Assembly (NCBI RefSeq): GCF_030718935.1
Contig: NZ_CP132194.1
Coordinates: forward strand, 930,001 to 994,000
From: Psychrobacter sp. M13
GTDB taxonomy: Bacteria; Pseudomonadota; Gammaproteobacteria; Pseudomonadales; Moraxellaceae
Direction of reading: 5' to 3'
Length of the DNA: 64,000 nt
A model generated the notes under the pieces. The model ran no database searches. It worked only from the letters and a program-made list of their open reading frames with translations, and had not been told where the DNA came from. Positions 38,601 through 50,600 of the stretch are shown piece after piece. Every line of letters starts with the position of its first letter. Position 1 is the first letter of the stretch. The position numbers and the translations under genes were made by a program.

Positions 38601-41600
38601 CTGGCGTCACTTAAGTCGACGGCTGCATTAGTCACGTTAGTAGCGGAGTCTGTCGTGTTGATGACGGTTACTGCGCCTGATCCTGCTGTGGTGCTAGCAC
38701 CTTTAGCATTGATCGTATAGATATCTTGTCCGTTAGTGCCTGTCGTTTTGACTGCATTAACAACATTAGTCCCTGCAGCCACTTCTGTTTTGGCAGCTGC
38801 TGCTGCACTACTGAGCTGTCCACCATTGATGGCTTCTTTGCTGTTGGCAGCCACTGATCCATTTGCGACACCGGTAATGACTTGATTACCTGCGTTGATG
38901 CCCGCTGTGGTCACACTTGGACCACCAGCGATGGTGAGGCCTATGTTGTTCAGTAAGCTGTTGCCAGTTTTGACGCTACCATCTGTGCCAAGATCGAGCT
39001 TTTGAGCTAGCTCGACAATCAGACCCTCGCTACCATCGTTACGAATACCGATGTTACCTGTTGTCAGGGCAGCTCCTGTTGCTGCACCGCCTGTGATGTT
39101 GAGAGTGTCACCTAGTTTACGGTTGATGGCAGTGCCACGGTCACCTTTGAAGTTGAGGCCGGCGTTGGTGACGCCTGTCACGGCGTTATTTAGGTCACCA
39201 ATGTTTGCCGCGTTAGTGTCGCTACCAATACCACTGGCTACGCCTGTGATTTGTTTGCCACCTGCGTTGATGCCCGCTGTAGTAATACTTGGACCACCAG
39301 CGATGGTCAGTCCATTGGTGTTCAGTAAGCTGTTGCCTACGGTGACGCTACCTGTATTACTCAGATCTAGGTTTTTATTTAAGGCAAAGTCAACGACGTT
39401 GTCTATCTTGCTAACAGTGATGTTAGTTTCACCGGTCGCAGTACCAATATCAACCGTATCACCTGCTTTGATAGCGGCGCCGTTAGCACCATTACTTTGT
39501 AAGGTGAAGCCGCCCTGTAGGGTTGTGATATTACCCGCGTTAGTCGTGACATTATCGTTAGTAGCGTTTAACTGACTACCATTCACCGCATCTTTAGAGG
39601 TCGTATTTAATGCACCTGCCGCGACGTTAGTGATAGTGACAGGTGTACCAGCGTTGCCAAGGGTGACACGGTCTTTAGCAGCAGTGTCATACAGTACAGC
39701 GTTATCTGCTTTGACTAAGCTTGCTTTAGTAGCAGCGCTTAGATCAACAGAGGCTTGAGTGACGTTACCTGCAAGTGCTGTCTCAGCTACGGTAAGCGCA
39801 GCAGAGCCTGCAACTGTTTTAGCGCCATTAGCATTGACGGTATAAGTCTTCTGACCAGTCGTTGTATTTGTGGCTTCGGTAACACTAGCAACGTTAGTAC
39901 CTGCGGCTACGATGGTTCTAGTAGCGGCATTAGTTGCATTCAACTGAGAGACGTTGACCCCATCTGTTGCATTAACACCTGCAAGGACACCTGAGATGAC
40001 TTTATTACCGGCATTGATGCCAGATGTGGTGATGCTTGGGTTGCCAGTACCTAAGGTTAGGCCATTGGTGTTCAATACGCTGTTACCAGCAGTAACGCTT
40101 GTTAAACCGGTAAGAACGGGGTTGAGAGCAAAGTCAACGACATTGCCGTTTTTAGCAACGGTAAGGTTAGTTTCACCTGTCGCAGTACCAATATCAACCG
40201 TATCACCTGCTTTGATAGCGGCGCCGTTAGCACCATTACTTTGTAAGGTGAAGCCGCCCTGTAGGGTTGTGATATTACCTGCGTTAGTCGTGACATTATC
40301 GTTAGTAGCGTTTAACTGACTACCATTCACCGCATCTTTAGAGGTCGTATTTAATGCACCTGCCGCGACGTTAGTGATAGTGACAGGTGTACCAGCGTTG
40401 CCAAGGGTGACACGGTCTTTAGCAGCAGTGTCATACAGTACAGCGTTATCTGCTTTGACTAAGCTTGCTTTAGTAGCAGCGCTTAGATCAACAGAGGCTT
40501 GAGTGACGTTACCTGCAAGTGCTGTCTCAGCTACGGTAAGCGCAGCAGAGCCTGCAACTGTTTTAGCGCCATTAGCATTGACGGTATAAGTCTTCTGACC
40601 AGTCGTTGTATTTGTGGCTTCGGTAACACTAGCAACGTTAGTACCTGCGGCTACGGCGGTTCTTGCTGCAGCATTAGCGGTATTAGCAGCGCTTAGCTGG
40701 TTGACGTTGACCGCATCAGTATCATTAACACCTGCAAGGACACCTGTGATGACTTTATTACCGGCATTGATGCCAGATGTGGTGATGCTTGGGTTGCCAG
40801 TACCTAAGGTTAGGCCATTGGTGTTCAATACGCTGTTACCAGCAGTAACGCTTGTTAAACCGGTAAGAACGGGGTTGAGAGCAAAGTCAACGACATTGCC
40901 GTTTTTAGCAACGGTAAGGTTAGTTTCACCTGTCGCAGTACCAATATCAACCGTATCACCTGCTTTGATAGCGGCGCCGTTAGCACCATTACTTTGTAAG
41001 GTGAAGCCGCCCTGTAGGGTTGTGATATTACCTGCGTTAGTCGTGACATTATCGTTAGTAGCGTTTAACTGACTACCATTCACCGCATCTTTAGAGGTCG
41101 TATTTAATGCACCTGCCGCGACGTTAGTGATAGTGACAGGTGTACCAGCGTTGCCAAGGGTGACACGGTCTTTAGCAGCAGTGTCATACAGTACAGCGTT
41201 ATCTGCTTTGACTAAGCTTGCTTTAGTAGCAGCGCTTAGATCAACAGAGGCTTGAGTGACGTTACCTGCAAGTGCTGTCTCAGCTACGGTAAGCGCAGCA
41301 GAGCCTGCAACTGTTTTAGCGCCATTAGCATTGACGGTATAAGTCTTCTGACCAGTCGTTGTATTTGTGGCTTCGGTAACACTAGCAACGTTAGTACCTG
41401 CGGCTACGATGGTTCTAGTAGCGGCATTAGTTGCATTCAACTGAGAGACGTTGACCCCATCTGTTGCATTAACACCTGCAAGGACACCTGAGATGACTTT
41501 ATTACCGGCATTGATGCCAGATGTGGTGATGCTTGGGTTGCCAGTACCTAAGGTTAGGCCATTGGTGTTCAATACGCTGTTACCAGCAGTAACGCTTGTT

Positions 41601-44600
41601 AAACCGGTAAGAACGGGGTTGAGAGCAAAGTCAACGACATTGCCGTTTTTAGCAACGGTAAGGTTAGTTTCACCTGTCGCAGTACCAATATCAACCGTAT
41701 CACCTGCTTTGATAGCGGCGCCGTTAGCACCATTACTTTGTAAGGTGAAGCCGCCCTGTAGGGTTGTGATATTACCTGCGTTAGTCGTGACATTATCGTT
41801 AGTAGCGTTTAACTGACTACCATTCACCGCATCTTTAGAGGTCGTATTTAATGCACCTGCCGCGACGTTAGTGATAGTGACAGGTGTACCAGCGTTGCCA
41901 AGGGTGACACGGTCTTTAGTAGCAGTGTCATACAGTACAGCGTTATCTGCTTTGACTAAGCTTGCTTTAGTAGCAGCGCTTAGATCAACAGAGGCTTGAG
42001 TGACGTTACCTGCAAGTGCTGTCTCAGCTACGGTAAGCGCAGCAGAGCCTGCAACTGTTTTAGCGCCATTAGCATTGACGGTATAAGTCTTCTGACCAGT
42101 CGTTGTATTTGTGGCTTCGGTAACACTAGCAACGTTAGTACCTGCGGCTACGGCGGTTCTTGCTGCAGCATTAGCGGTATTAGCAGCGCTTAGCTGGTTG
42201 ACGTTGACCGCATCAGTATCATTAACACCTGCAAGGACACCTGTGATGACTTTATTACCGGCATTGATGCCAGATGTGGTGATGCTTGGGTTGCCAGTAC
42301 CTAAGGTTAGGCCATTGGTGTTCAATACGCTGTTACCAGCAGTAACGCTTGTTAAACCGGTAAGAACGGGGTTGAGAGCAAAGTCAACGACATTGCCGTT
42401 TTTAGCAACGGTAAGGTTAGTTTCACCTGTCGCAGTACCAATATCAACCGTATCACCTGCTTTGATAGCGGCGCCGTTAGCACCATTACTTTGTAAGGTG
42501 AAGCCGCCCTGTAAGGTTGTGATATTACCTGCGTTAGTCGTGACATTATCGTTAGTAGCGTTTAACTGACTACCATTCACCGCATCTTTAGAGGTCGTAT
42601 TTAATGCACCTGCCGCGACGTTAGTGATAGTGACAGGTGTACCAGCGTTGCCAAGGGTGACACGGTCTTTAGCAGCAGTGTCATACAGTACAGCGTTATC
42701 TGCTTTGACTAAGCTTGCTTTAGTAGCAGCGCTTAGATCAACAGAGGCTTGAGTGACGTTACCTGCAAGTGCTGTCTCAGCTACGGTAAGCGCAGCAGAG
42801 CCTGCAACTGTTTTAGCGCCATTAGCATTGACGGTATAAGTCTTCTGACCAGTCGTTGTATTTGTGGCTTCGGTAACACTAGCAACGTTAGTACCTGCGG
42901 CTACGATGGTTCTAGTAGCGGCATTAGTTGCATTCAACTGAGAGACGTTGACCCCATCTGTTGCATTAACACCTGCAAGGACACCTGAGATGACTTTATT
43001 ACCGGCATTGATGCCAGATGTGGTGATGCTTGGGTTGCCAGTACCTAAGGTTAGGCCATTGGTGTTCAATACGCTGTTACCAGCAGTAACGCTTGTTAAA
43101 CCGGTAAGAACGGGGTTGAGAGCAAAGTCAACGACATTGCCGTTTTTAGCAACGGTAAGGTTAGTTTCACCTGTCGCAGTACCAATATCAACCGTATCAC
43201 CTGCTTTGATAGCGGCGCCGTTAGCACCATTACTTTGTAAGGTGAAGCCGCCCTGTAGGGTTGTGATATTACCTGCGTTAGTCGTGACATTATCGTTAGT
43301 AGCGTTTAACTGACTACCATTCACCGCATCTTTAGAGGTCGTATTTAATGCACCTGCCGCGACGTTAGTGATAGTGACAGGTGTACCAGCGTTGCCAAGG
43401 GTGACACGGTCTTTAGTAGCAGTGTCATACAGTACAGCGTTATCTGCTTTGACTAAGCTTGCTTTACTGGCGTCACTTAAGTCGACGGCTGCATTAGTCA
43501 CGTTAGTAGCGGAGTCTGTCGTGTTGATGACGGTTACTGCACCTGATCCTGCTGTGGTGCTAGCACCTTTAGCATTGATCGTATAGATATCTTGTCCGTT
43601 AGTGCCTGTCGTTTTGACTGCATTAACAACATTAGTCCCTGCAGCCACTTCTGTTTTGGCAGCTGCTGCTGCACTACTGAGCTGTCCACCATTGATGGCT
43701 TCTTTGCTGTTGGCAGCCACTGATCCATTTGCGACACCGGTAATGACTTGATTACCTGCGTTGATGCCCGCTGTGGTCACACTTGGACCACCAGCGATGG
43801 TGAGGCCTATGTTGTTCAGTAAGCTGTTGCCAGTTTTGACGCTACCATCTGTGCCAAGATCGAGCTTTTGAGCTAGCTCGACAATCAGACCCTCGCTACC
43901 ATCGTTACGAATACCGATGTTACCTGTTGTCAGGGCAGCTCCTGTTGCTGCACCGCCTGTGATGTTGAGAGTGTCACCTAGTTTACGGTTGATGGCAGTG
44001 CCACGGTCACCTTTGAAGTTGAGGCCGGCGTTGGTGACGCCTGTCACGGCGTTATTTAGGTCACCAATGTTTGCCGCGTTAGTGTCGCTACCAATACCAC
44101 TGGCTACGCCTGTGATTTGTTTGCCACCTGCGTTGATGCCCGCTGTAGTAATACTTGGACCACCAGCGATGGTCAGTCCATTGGTGTTCAGTAAGCTGTT
44201 GCCTACGGTGACGCTACCTGTATTACTCAGATCTAGGTTTTTATTTAAGGCAAAGTCAACGACGTTGTCTATCTTGCTAACAGTGATGTTAGTTTCACCG
44301 GTCGCAGTACCAATATCAACCGTATCACCTGCTTTGATAGCGGCGCCGTTAGCACCATTACTTTGTAAGGTGAAGCCGCCCTGTAAGGTTGTGATATTAC
44401 CTGCGTTAGTCGTGACATTATTGTTAGTTGTGGTCAGCTGCCCAAAGTTCACTGCATCTGTAGGAGTGGTGCCAGCCGCGACGTTAGTGATAGTGACAGG
44501 TGTACCAGCGTTGCCAAGGGTGACACGGTCTTTAGCAGCAGTGTCATACAGTACAGCGTTATCTGCTTTGACTAAGCTTGCTTTAGTAGCAGCGCTTAGA

Positions 44601-47600
44601 TCAACAGAGGCTTGAGTGACGTTACCTGCAAGTGCTGTCTCAGCTACGGTAAGCGCAGCAGAGCCTGCAACTGTTTTAGCGCCATTAGCATTGACGGTAT
44701 AAGTCTTCTGACCAGTCGTTGTATTTGTGGCTTCGGTAACACTAGCAACGTTAGTACCTGCGGCTACGATGGTTCTAGTAGCGGCATTAGTTGCATTCAA
44801 CTGAGAGACGTTGACCCCATCTGTTGCATTAACACCTGCAAGGACACCTGAGATGACTTTATTACCGGCATTGATGCCAGATGTGGTGATGCTTGGGTTG
44901 CCAGTACCTAAGGTTAGGCCATTGGTGTTCAATACGCTGTTACCAGCAGTAACGCTTGTTAAACCGGTAAGAACGGGGTTGAGAGCAAAGTCAACGACAT
45001 TGCCGTTTTTAGCAACGGTAAGGTTAGTTTCACCTGTCGCAGTACCAATATCAACCGTATCACCTGCTTTGATAGCGGCGCCGTTAGCACCATTACTTTG
45101 TAAGGTGAAGCCGCCCTGTAGGGTTGTGATATTACCTGCGTTAGTCGTGACATTATCGTTAGTAGCGTTTAACTGACTACCATTCACCGCATCTTTAGAG
45201 GTCGTATTTAATGCACCTGCCGCGACGTTAGTGATAGTGACAGGTGTACCAGCGTTGCCAAGGGTGACACGGTCTTTAGCAGCAGTGTCATACAGTACAG
45301 CGTTATCTGCTTTGACTAAGCTTGCTTTAGTAGCAGCGCTTAGATCAACAGAGGCTTGAGTGACGTTACCTGCAAGTGCTGTCTCAGCTACGGTAAGCGC
45401 AGCAGAGCCTGCAACTGTTTTAGCGCCATTAGCATTGACGGTATAAGTCTTCTGACCAGTCGTTGTATTTGTGGCTTCGGTAACACTAGCAACGTTAGTA
45501 CCTGCGGCTACGGCGGTTCTTGCTGCAGCATTAACGGTATTAGCAGCGCTTAGCTGGTTGACGTTGACCGCATCAGTATCATTAACACCTGCAAGGACAC
45601 CTGTGATGACTTTATTACCGGCATTGATGCCAGATGTGGTGATGCTTGGGTTGCCAGTACCTAAGGTTAGGCCATTGGTGTTCAATACGCTGTTACCAGC
45701 AGTAACGCTTGTTAAACCGGTAAGAACGGGGTTGAGAGCAAAGTCAACGACATTGCCGTTTTTAGCAACGGTAAGGTTAGTTTCACCTGTCGCAGTACCA
45801 ATATCAACCGTATCACCTGCTTTGATAGCGGCGCCGTTAGCACCATTACTTTGTAAGGTGAAGCCGCCCTGTAGGGTTGTGATATTACCTGCGTTAGTCG
45901 TGACATTATCGTTAGTAGCGTTTAACTGACTACCATTCACCGCATCTTTAGAGGTCGTATTTAATGCACCTGCCGCGACGTTAGTGATAGTGACAGGTGT
46001 ACCAGCGTTGCCAAGGGTGACACGGTCTTTAGTAGCAGTGTCATACAGTACAGCGTTATCTGCTTTGACTAAGCTTGCTTTACTGGCGTCACTTAAGTCG
46101 ACGGCTGCATTAGTCACGTTAGTAGCGGAGTCTGTCGTGTTGATGACGGTTACTGCGCCTGATCCTGCTGTGGTGCTAGCACCTTTAGCATTGATCGTAT
46201 AGATATCTTGTCCGTTAGTGCCTGTCGTTTTGACTGCATTAACAACATTAGTCCCTGCAGCCACTTCTGTTTTGGCAGCTGCTGCTGCACTACTGAGCTG
46301 TCCACCATTGATGGCTTCTTTGCTGTTGGCAGCCACTGATCCATTTGCGACACCGGTAATGACTTGATTACCTGCGTTGATGCCCGCTGTGGTCACACTT
46401 GGACCACCAGCGATGGTGAGGCCTATGTTGTTCAGTAAGCTGTTGCCAGTTTTGACGCTACCATCTGTGCCAAGATCGAGCTTTTGAGCTAGCTCGACAA
46501 TCAGACCCTCGCTACCATCGTTACGAATACCGATGTTACCTGTTGTCAGGGCAGCTCCTGTTGCTGCACCGCCTGTGATGTTGAGAGTGTCACCTAGTTT
46601 ACGGTTGATGGCAGTGCCACGGTCACCTTTGAAGTTGAGGCCGGCGTTGGTGACGCCTGTCACGGCGTTATTTAGGTCACCAATGTTTGCCGCGTTAGTG
46701 TCGCTACCAATACCACTGGCTACGCCTGTGATTTGTTTGCCACCTGCGTTGATGCCCGCTGTAGTAATACTTGGACCACCAGCGATGGTCAGTCCATTGG
46801 TGTTCAGTAAGCTGTTGCCTACGGTGACGCTACCTGTATTACTCAGATCTAGGTTTTTATTTAAGGCAAAGTCAACGACGTTGTCTATCTTGCTAACAGT
46901 GATGTTAGTTTCACCGGTCGCAGTACCAATATCAACCGTATCACCTGCTTTGATAGCGGCGCCGTTAGCACCATTACTTTGTAAGGTGAAGCCGCCCTGT
47001 AGGGTTGTGATATTACCCGCGTTAGTCGTGACATTATCGTTAGTAGCGTTTAACTGACTACCATTCACCGCATCTTTAGAGGTCGTATTTAATGCACCTG
47101 CCGCGACGTTAGTGATAGTGACAGGTGTACCAGCGTTGCCAAGGGTGACACGGTCTTTAGCAGCAGTGTCATACAGTACAGCGTTATCTGCTTTGACTAA
47201 GCTTGCTTTAGTAGCAGCGCTTAGATCAACAGAGGCTTGAGTGACGTTACCTGCAAGTGCTGTCTCAGCTACGGTAAGCGCAGCAGAGCCTGCAACTGTT
47301 TTAGCGCCATTAGCATTGACGGTATAAGTCTTCTGACCAGTCGTTGTATTTGTGGCTTCGGTAACACTAGCAACGTTAGTACCTGCGGCTACGATGGTTC
47401 TAGTAGCGGCATTAGTTGCATTCAACTGAGAGACGTTGACCCCATCTGTTGCATTAACACCTGCAAGGACACCTGAGATGACTTTATTACCGGCATTGAT
47501 GCCAGATGTGGTGATGCTTGGGTTGCCAGTACCTAAGGTTAGGCCGGCATTGTTCAGAACAGCACTACCTAGTGTAACCTTAGTAAATTCAACTTCATCA

Positions 47601-50600
47601 CCAGTAGAAACCTTAATGACTTGGTCACTGTCACGAGTGACTTTGATGTTTTTGCCATCAACAAACTGAACCGTTTCACCCGGTAAAACGGTATCCGCTG
47701 CGCTAGTGTTAACTTTTACTCCCCAACCTTGTGCGGCATATTGGACGGCACTTTCGACGGTAGTATAAGTATTACCATTAGCTCTCAAACCTGCAGTGAC
47801 TTGATGAGTAGTTGCATTATAGGCTGAAGTACCACCTAGAGAGTTAGCAACGCTTTGTCCTGCAGTGTCTAGATTGTTAGCCAGTGCGTTGACTGCTTGA
47901 TTCGTGCCAAAGAGCTGAGAGCCATTGATAGCATCGGTACTATCTACCGACACACGACCAGCTGCGACATTAGTAACAGTACGTTTATTTGTTGCTGTGC
48001 CTACGCTAACAGTGCTACTCGCATTAGTGCCTGCGTAGATATAGGTATTTTTGTCTATCGTAGCATTTGCAGTATTGACTACCGCATCAGTTCTTGACCC
48101 TGTGCCTAGTGCGACATCATTGGCATTGGCAGTGGCTTTAGCGCCCTGGCCAAATGCTATGGCACCTTGTTCGCTAGCTATTGATCCACGGCCAAAAGCT
48201 ATAGCATCTTGTGCACTAGCAGCAGCGTTACTACCAATCGCGGTGGTATCTTGCTTACTAGCAGCAGCACTGGTTCCTATAGCAACTGCGCTTTCATCGG
48301 TAGCACTTGCCGTATTACCCAGCGCGTAAGCATTGATGCCATTCGTATTAGCATTTGAACCAATAGCGAACGAATTCGCCTTTCTAGAAGCCGCCGTGTT
48401 ACCGATAGCATAACCGCTGTCAGCGGTAGAGGTCGCATTTTTACCTATAGCATAGGCACTGTCTTCATTGACAGAAGCTTGTGTACCAATGGCAAAAGCA
48501 TCTTTACCGCTAACAGGTGTTGCTTGAGTCGCTCTAGCACCAGAGCCAATAGCATAAGCTCTGTTTGCGCTAGACTCCGTGCTATTACCTATAGCATAGG
48601 CATCGGTTGCAAAGGCTTTTGCTTGACTACCTTGAGCATAAGCATTAGTGCCACTAGACTGAGCGTTTGTACCTAATGCATAGGCATTGGAAGCGCTAGT
48701 CGTTGCCCCAGTACCGATCGCCGTAGAGCTAGTAGCGCCCGCATTGACTGTCGCACGATCACCGAAAGCGTTGGCACTTTGTGCGTTTTTATTAACCTTG
48801 GCATTATTACCAATGGCGTTGGCACTTTCTGAACCCTCTTCAACCTCGGCAAGGTTGCCAATAGCATTAGAGTTCTTAGAATTTTGATGCACGTAGGATT
48901 GGTAACCAAACGCCTGTCCTTGCGCAGATTCACTTAGTGCATTCTGTCCGATAGAAGTGCCGTGCTCTCTAGTTACTCGAGCTCCATAGCCAATAGCAAT
49001 ACCACTATTAGCTTCAGGGTTACCTGCTTGACTCTCAACTCTTGAGTCCTGACCAATAGCAATAGACTGCTTAGCATCAGCTTGTGCTTTTAGACCGATG
49101 GCAGTTGCGCTTTCGCTTAAACTTCTAGACTGTCTACCTATCGCTAAGCTATCGTTCCCTTCTGCAACGGATAGTCGACCAATGGCTAGACTATAATCAC
49201 CAATCGCTCCTTGCGTTGGACCAATAGCAATAGCATCCGTACCGCTGGCACCGTTATTAGTGTAGTTAGTATCATTTTCTGTTGTATTGACGCTAATAAA
49301 ATGTGGACCAGCTTCTTTGAGCTGTCTGACGTTGACGGCATCAGTATCACTAATGCCATCAGCGACTCTGCGAATTTGTGTGTTTGCTAAAGTAATGCTT
49401 TCTTGACTAGGTCCATCATATACGACAGCGTTAGGCTCACTGCTTCCTGGGATACCACCAGTAGGCAAGCCGTTTTTAGTCAAATAAGCAGATAGCGTGT
49501 TTTCACCATCTCGGCTGAATGACAAGCTGCCATCTGGGTTTACGGTAACATCATCACCAAACAACCCTTGCACTTCAGTGCCTAATTCCTTTAATTGTCC
49601 AACGTTGGCAGCATCTGTATTCTTTACGCCACCTGCGACATTAATGATGCGGCGAAACGTACCAGTATTTTCACTACCGATGGAGAAGATAGAGCTGGCT
49701 GTCTGACCAGTTAGATAAGCAGTAGCTGAGGGTACGTTAATCGCTATATCAGCAGTCGAACCGCCACCGAGCGCTATAGAACCTGAACCTTTGGTTGAGG
49801 CATTTATCCCTAGTGCTAGACTATTCTCTCCGGATGCAGCGGCGTTGGCACCCATAGCTAATGCACCATTAGCCGACGCATTAGATGATCTACCTATAGA
49901 GATACTATCATCAGTCGACAGTGCTCCCGTTGCACCTATTGAACTACTGCTACCTGCTTGGTTACCAAGAGCAATATTGAAACTTCCTCCACGTTCAAGA
50001 CCAGCTTCATTACCGATAGCGACATTTTCATCACTATCGTCGGCACGATCTTTACCAGCTCTAGCACCGACAGCCACATTACGTCCACCGCCAAACACAC
50101 CCGAGCCAGCCTCTTCACCGATATAAACGTTGCTGATATCAGCAGATGGTAGCCCAAACGATCCAGCGCCAGCGCCCTTACCCATAGCCACATCGTAGTC
50201 CATCTGGGCTTGAGCACCATTGCCGATAGCTACCGCACTCTTGCCACTGGGATCAAGAGTCTGACTTGTACCTGGATTCAGAGCTTCACCGCGTCCAGCT
50301 TGGCTATTGTTACCAATGGCTACTGCATTACTACCAGCAGCCGTTACCTGAGCATTTTTGCCACCAGCGAAGCTATTCGCGCCAGCTGCAGTCGCGCCAG
50401 GACCAATGCCAACGGCGCTACCTGTAGCAACTGTATTACGTCCAATACTTACCGCATCGACTGCAGCACTAGCTCTATCACCAATAGCAACGCTGGAGTT
50501 GCCAGCGGCGATGGTACCCACGCCTAGTGATAAGCTGTTATCACCTGATGCAAAGTTGGCACCAGCCTTTAGTGCTGTAATGAACTGATTGACACCAGCA

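Noticed and set aside
31325..47545. CRISPR-like regular repeats
   Set aside because: The repeat units are hundreds of bases, have no unique spacers of 30-40 bp, and are coding throughout.
31566..48329. Many plus-strand frames (60-260 codons) opposite the giant adhesin
   Set aside because: They repeat in step with the adhesin units, are Leu/Val/Pro-rich shadows of its Gly/Thr/Asn codons, and lack ribosome-binding sites.
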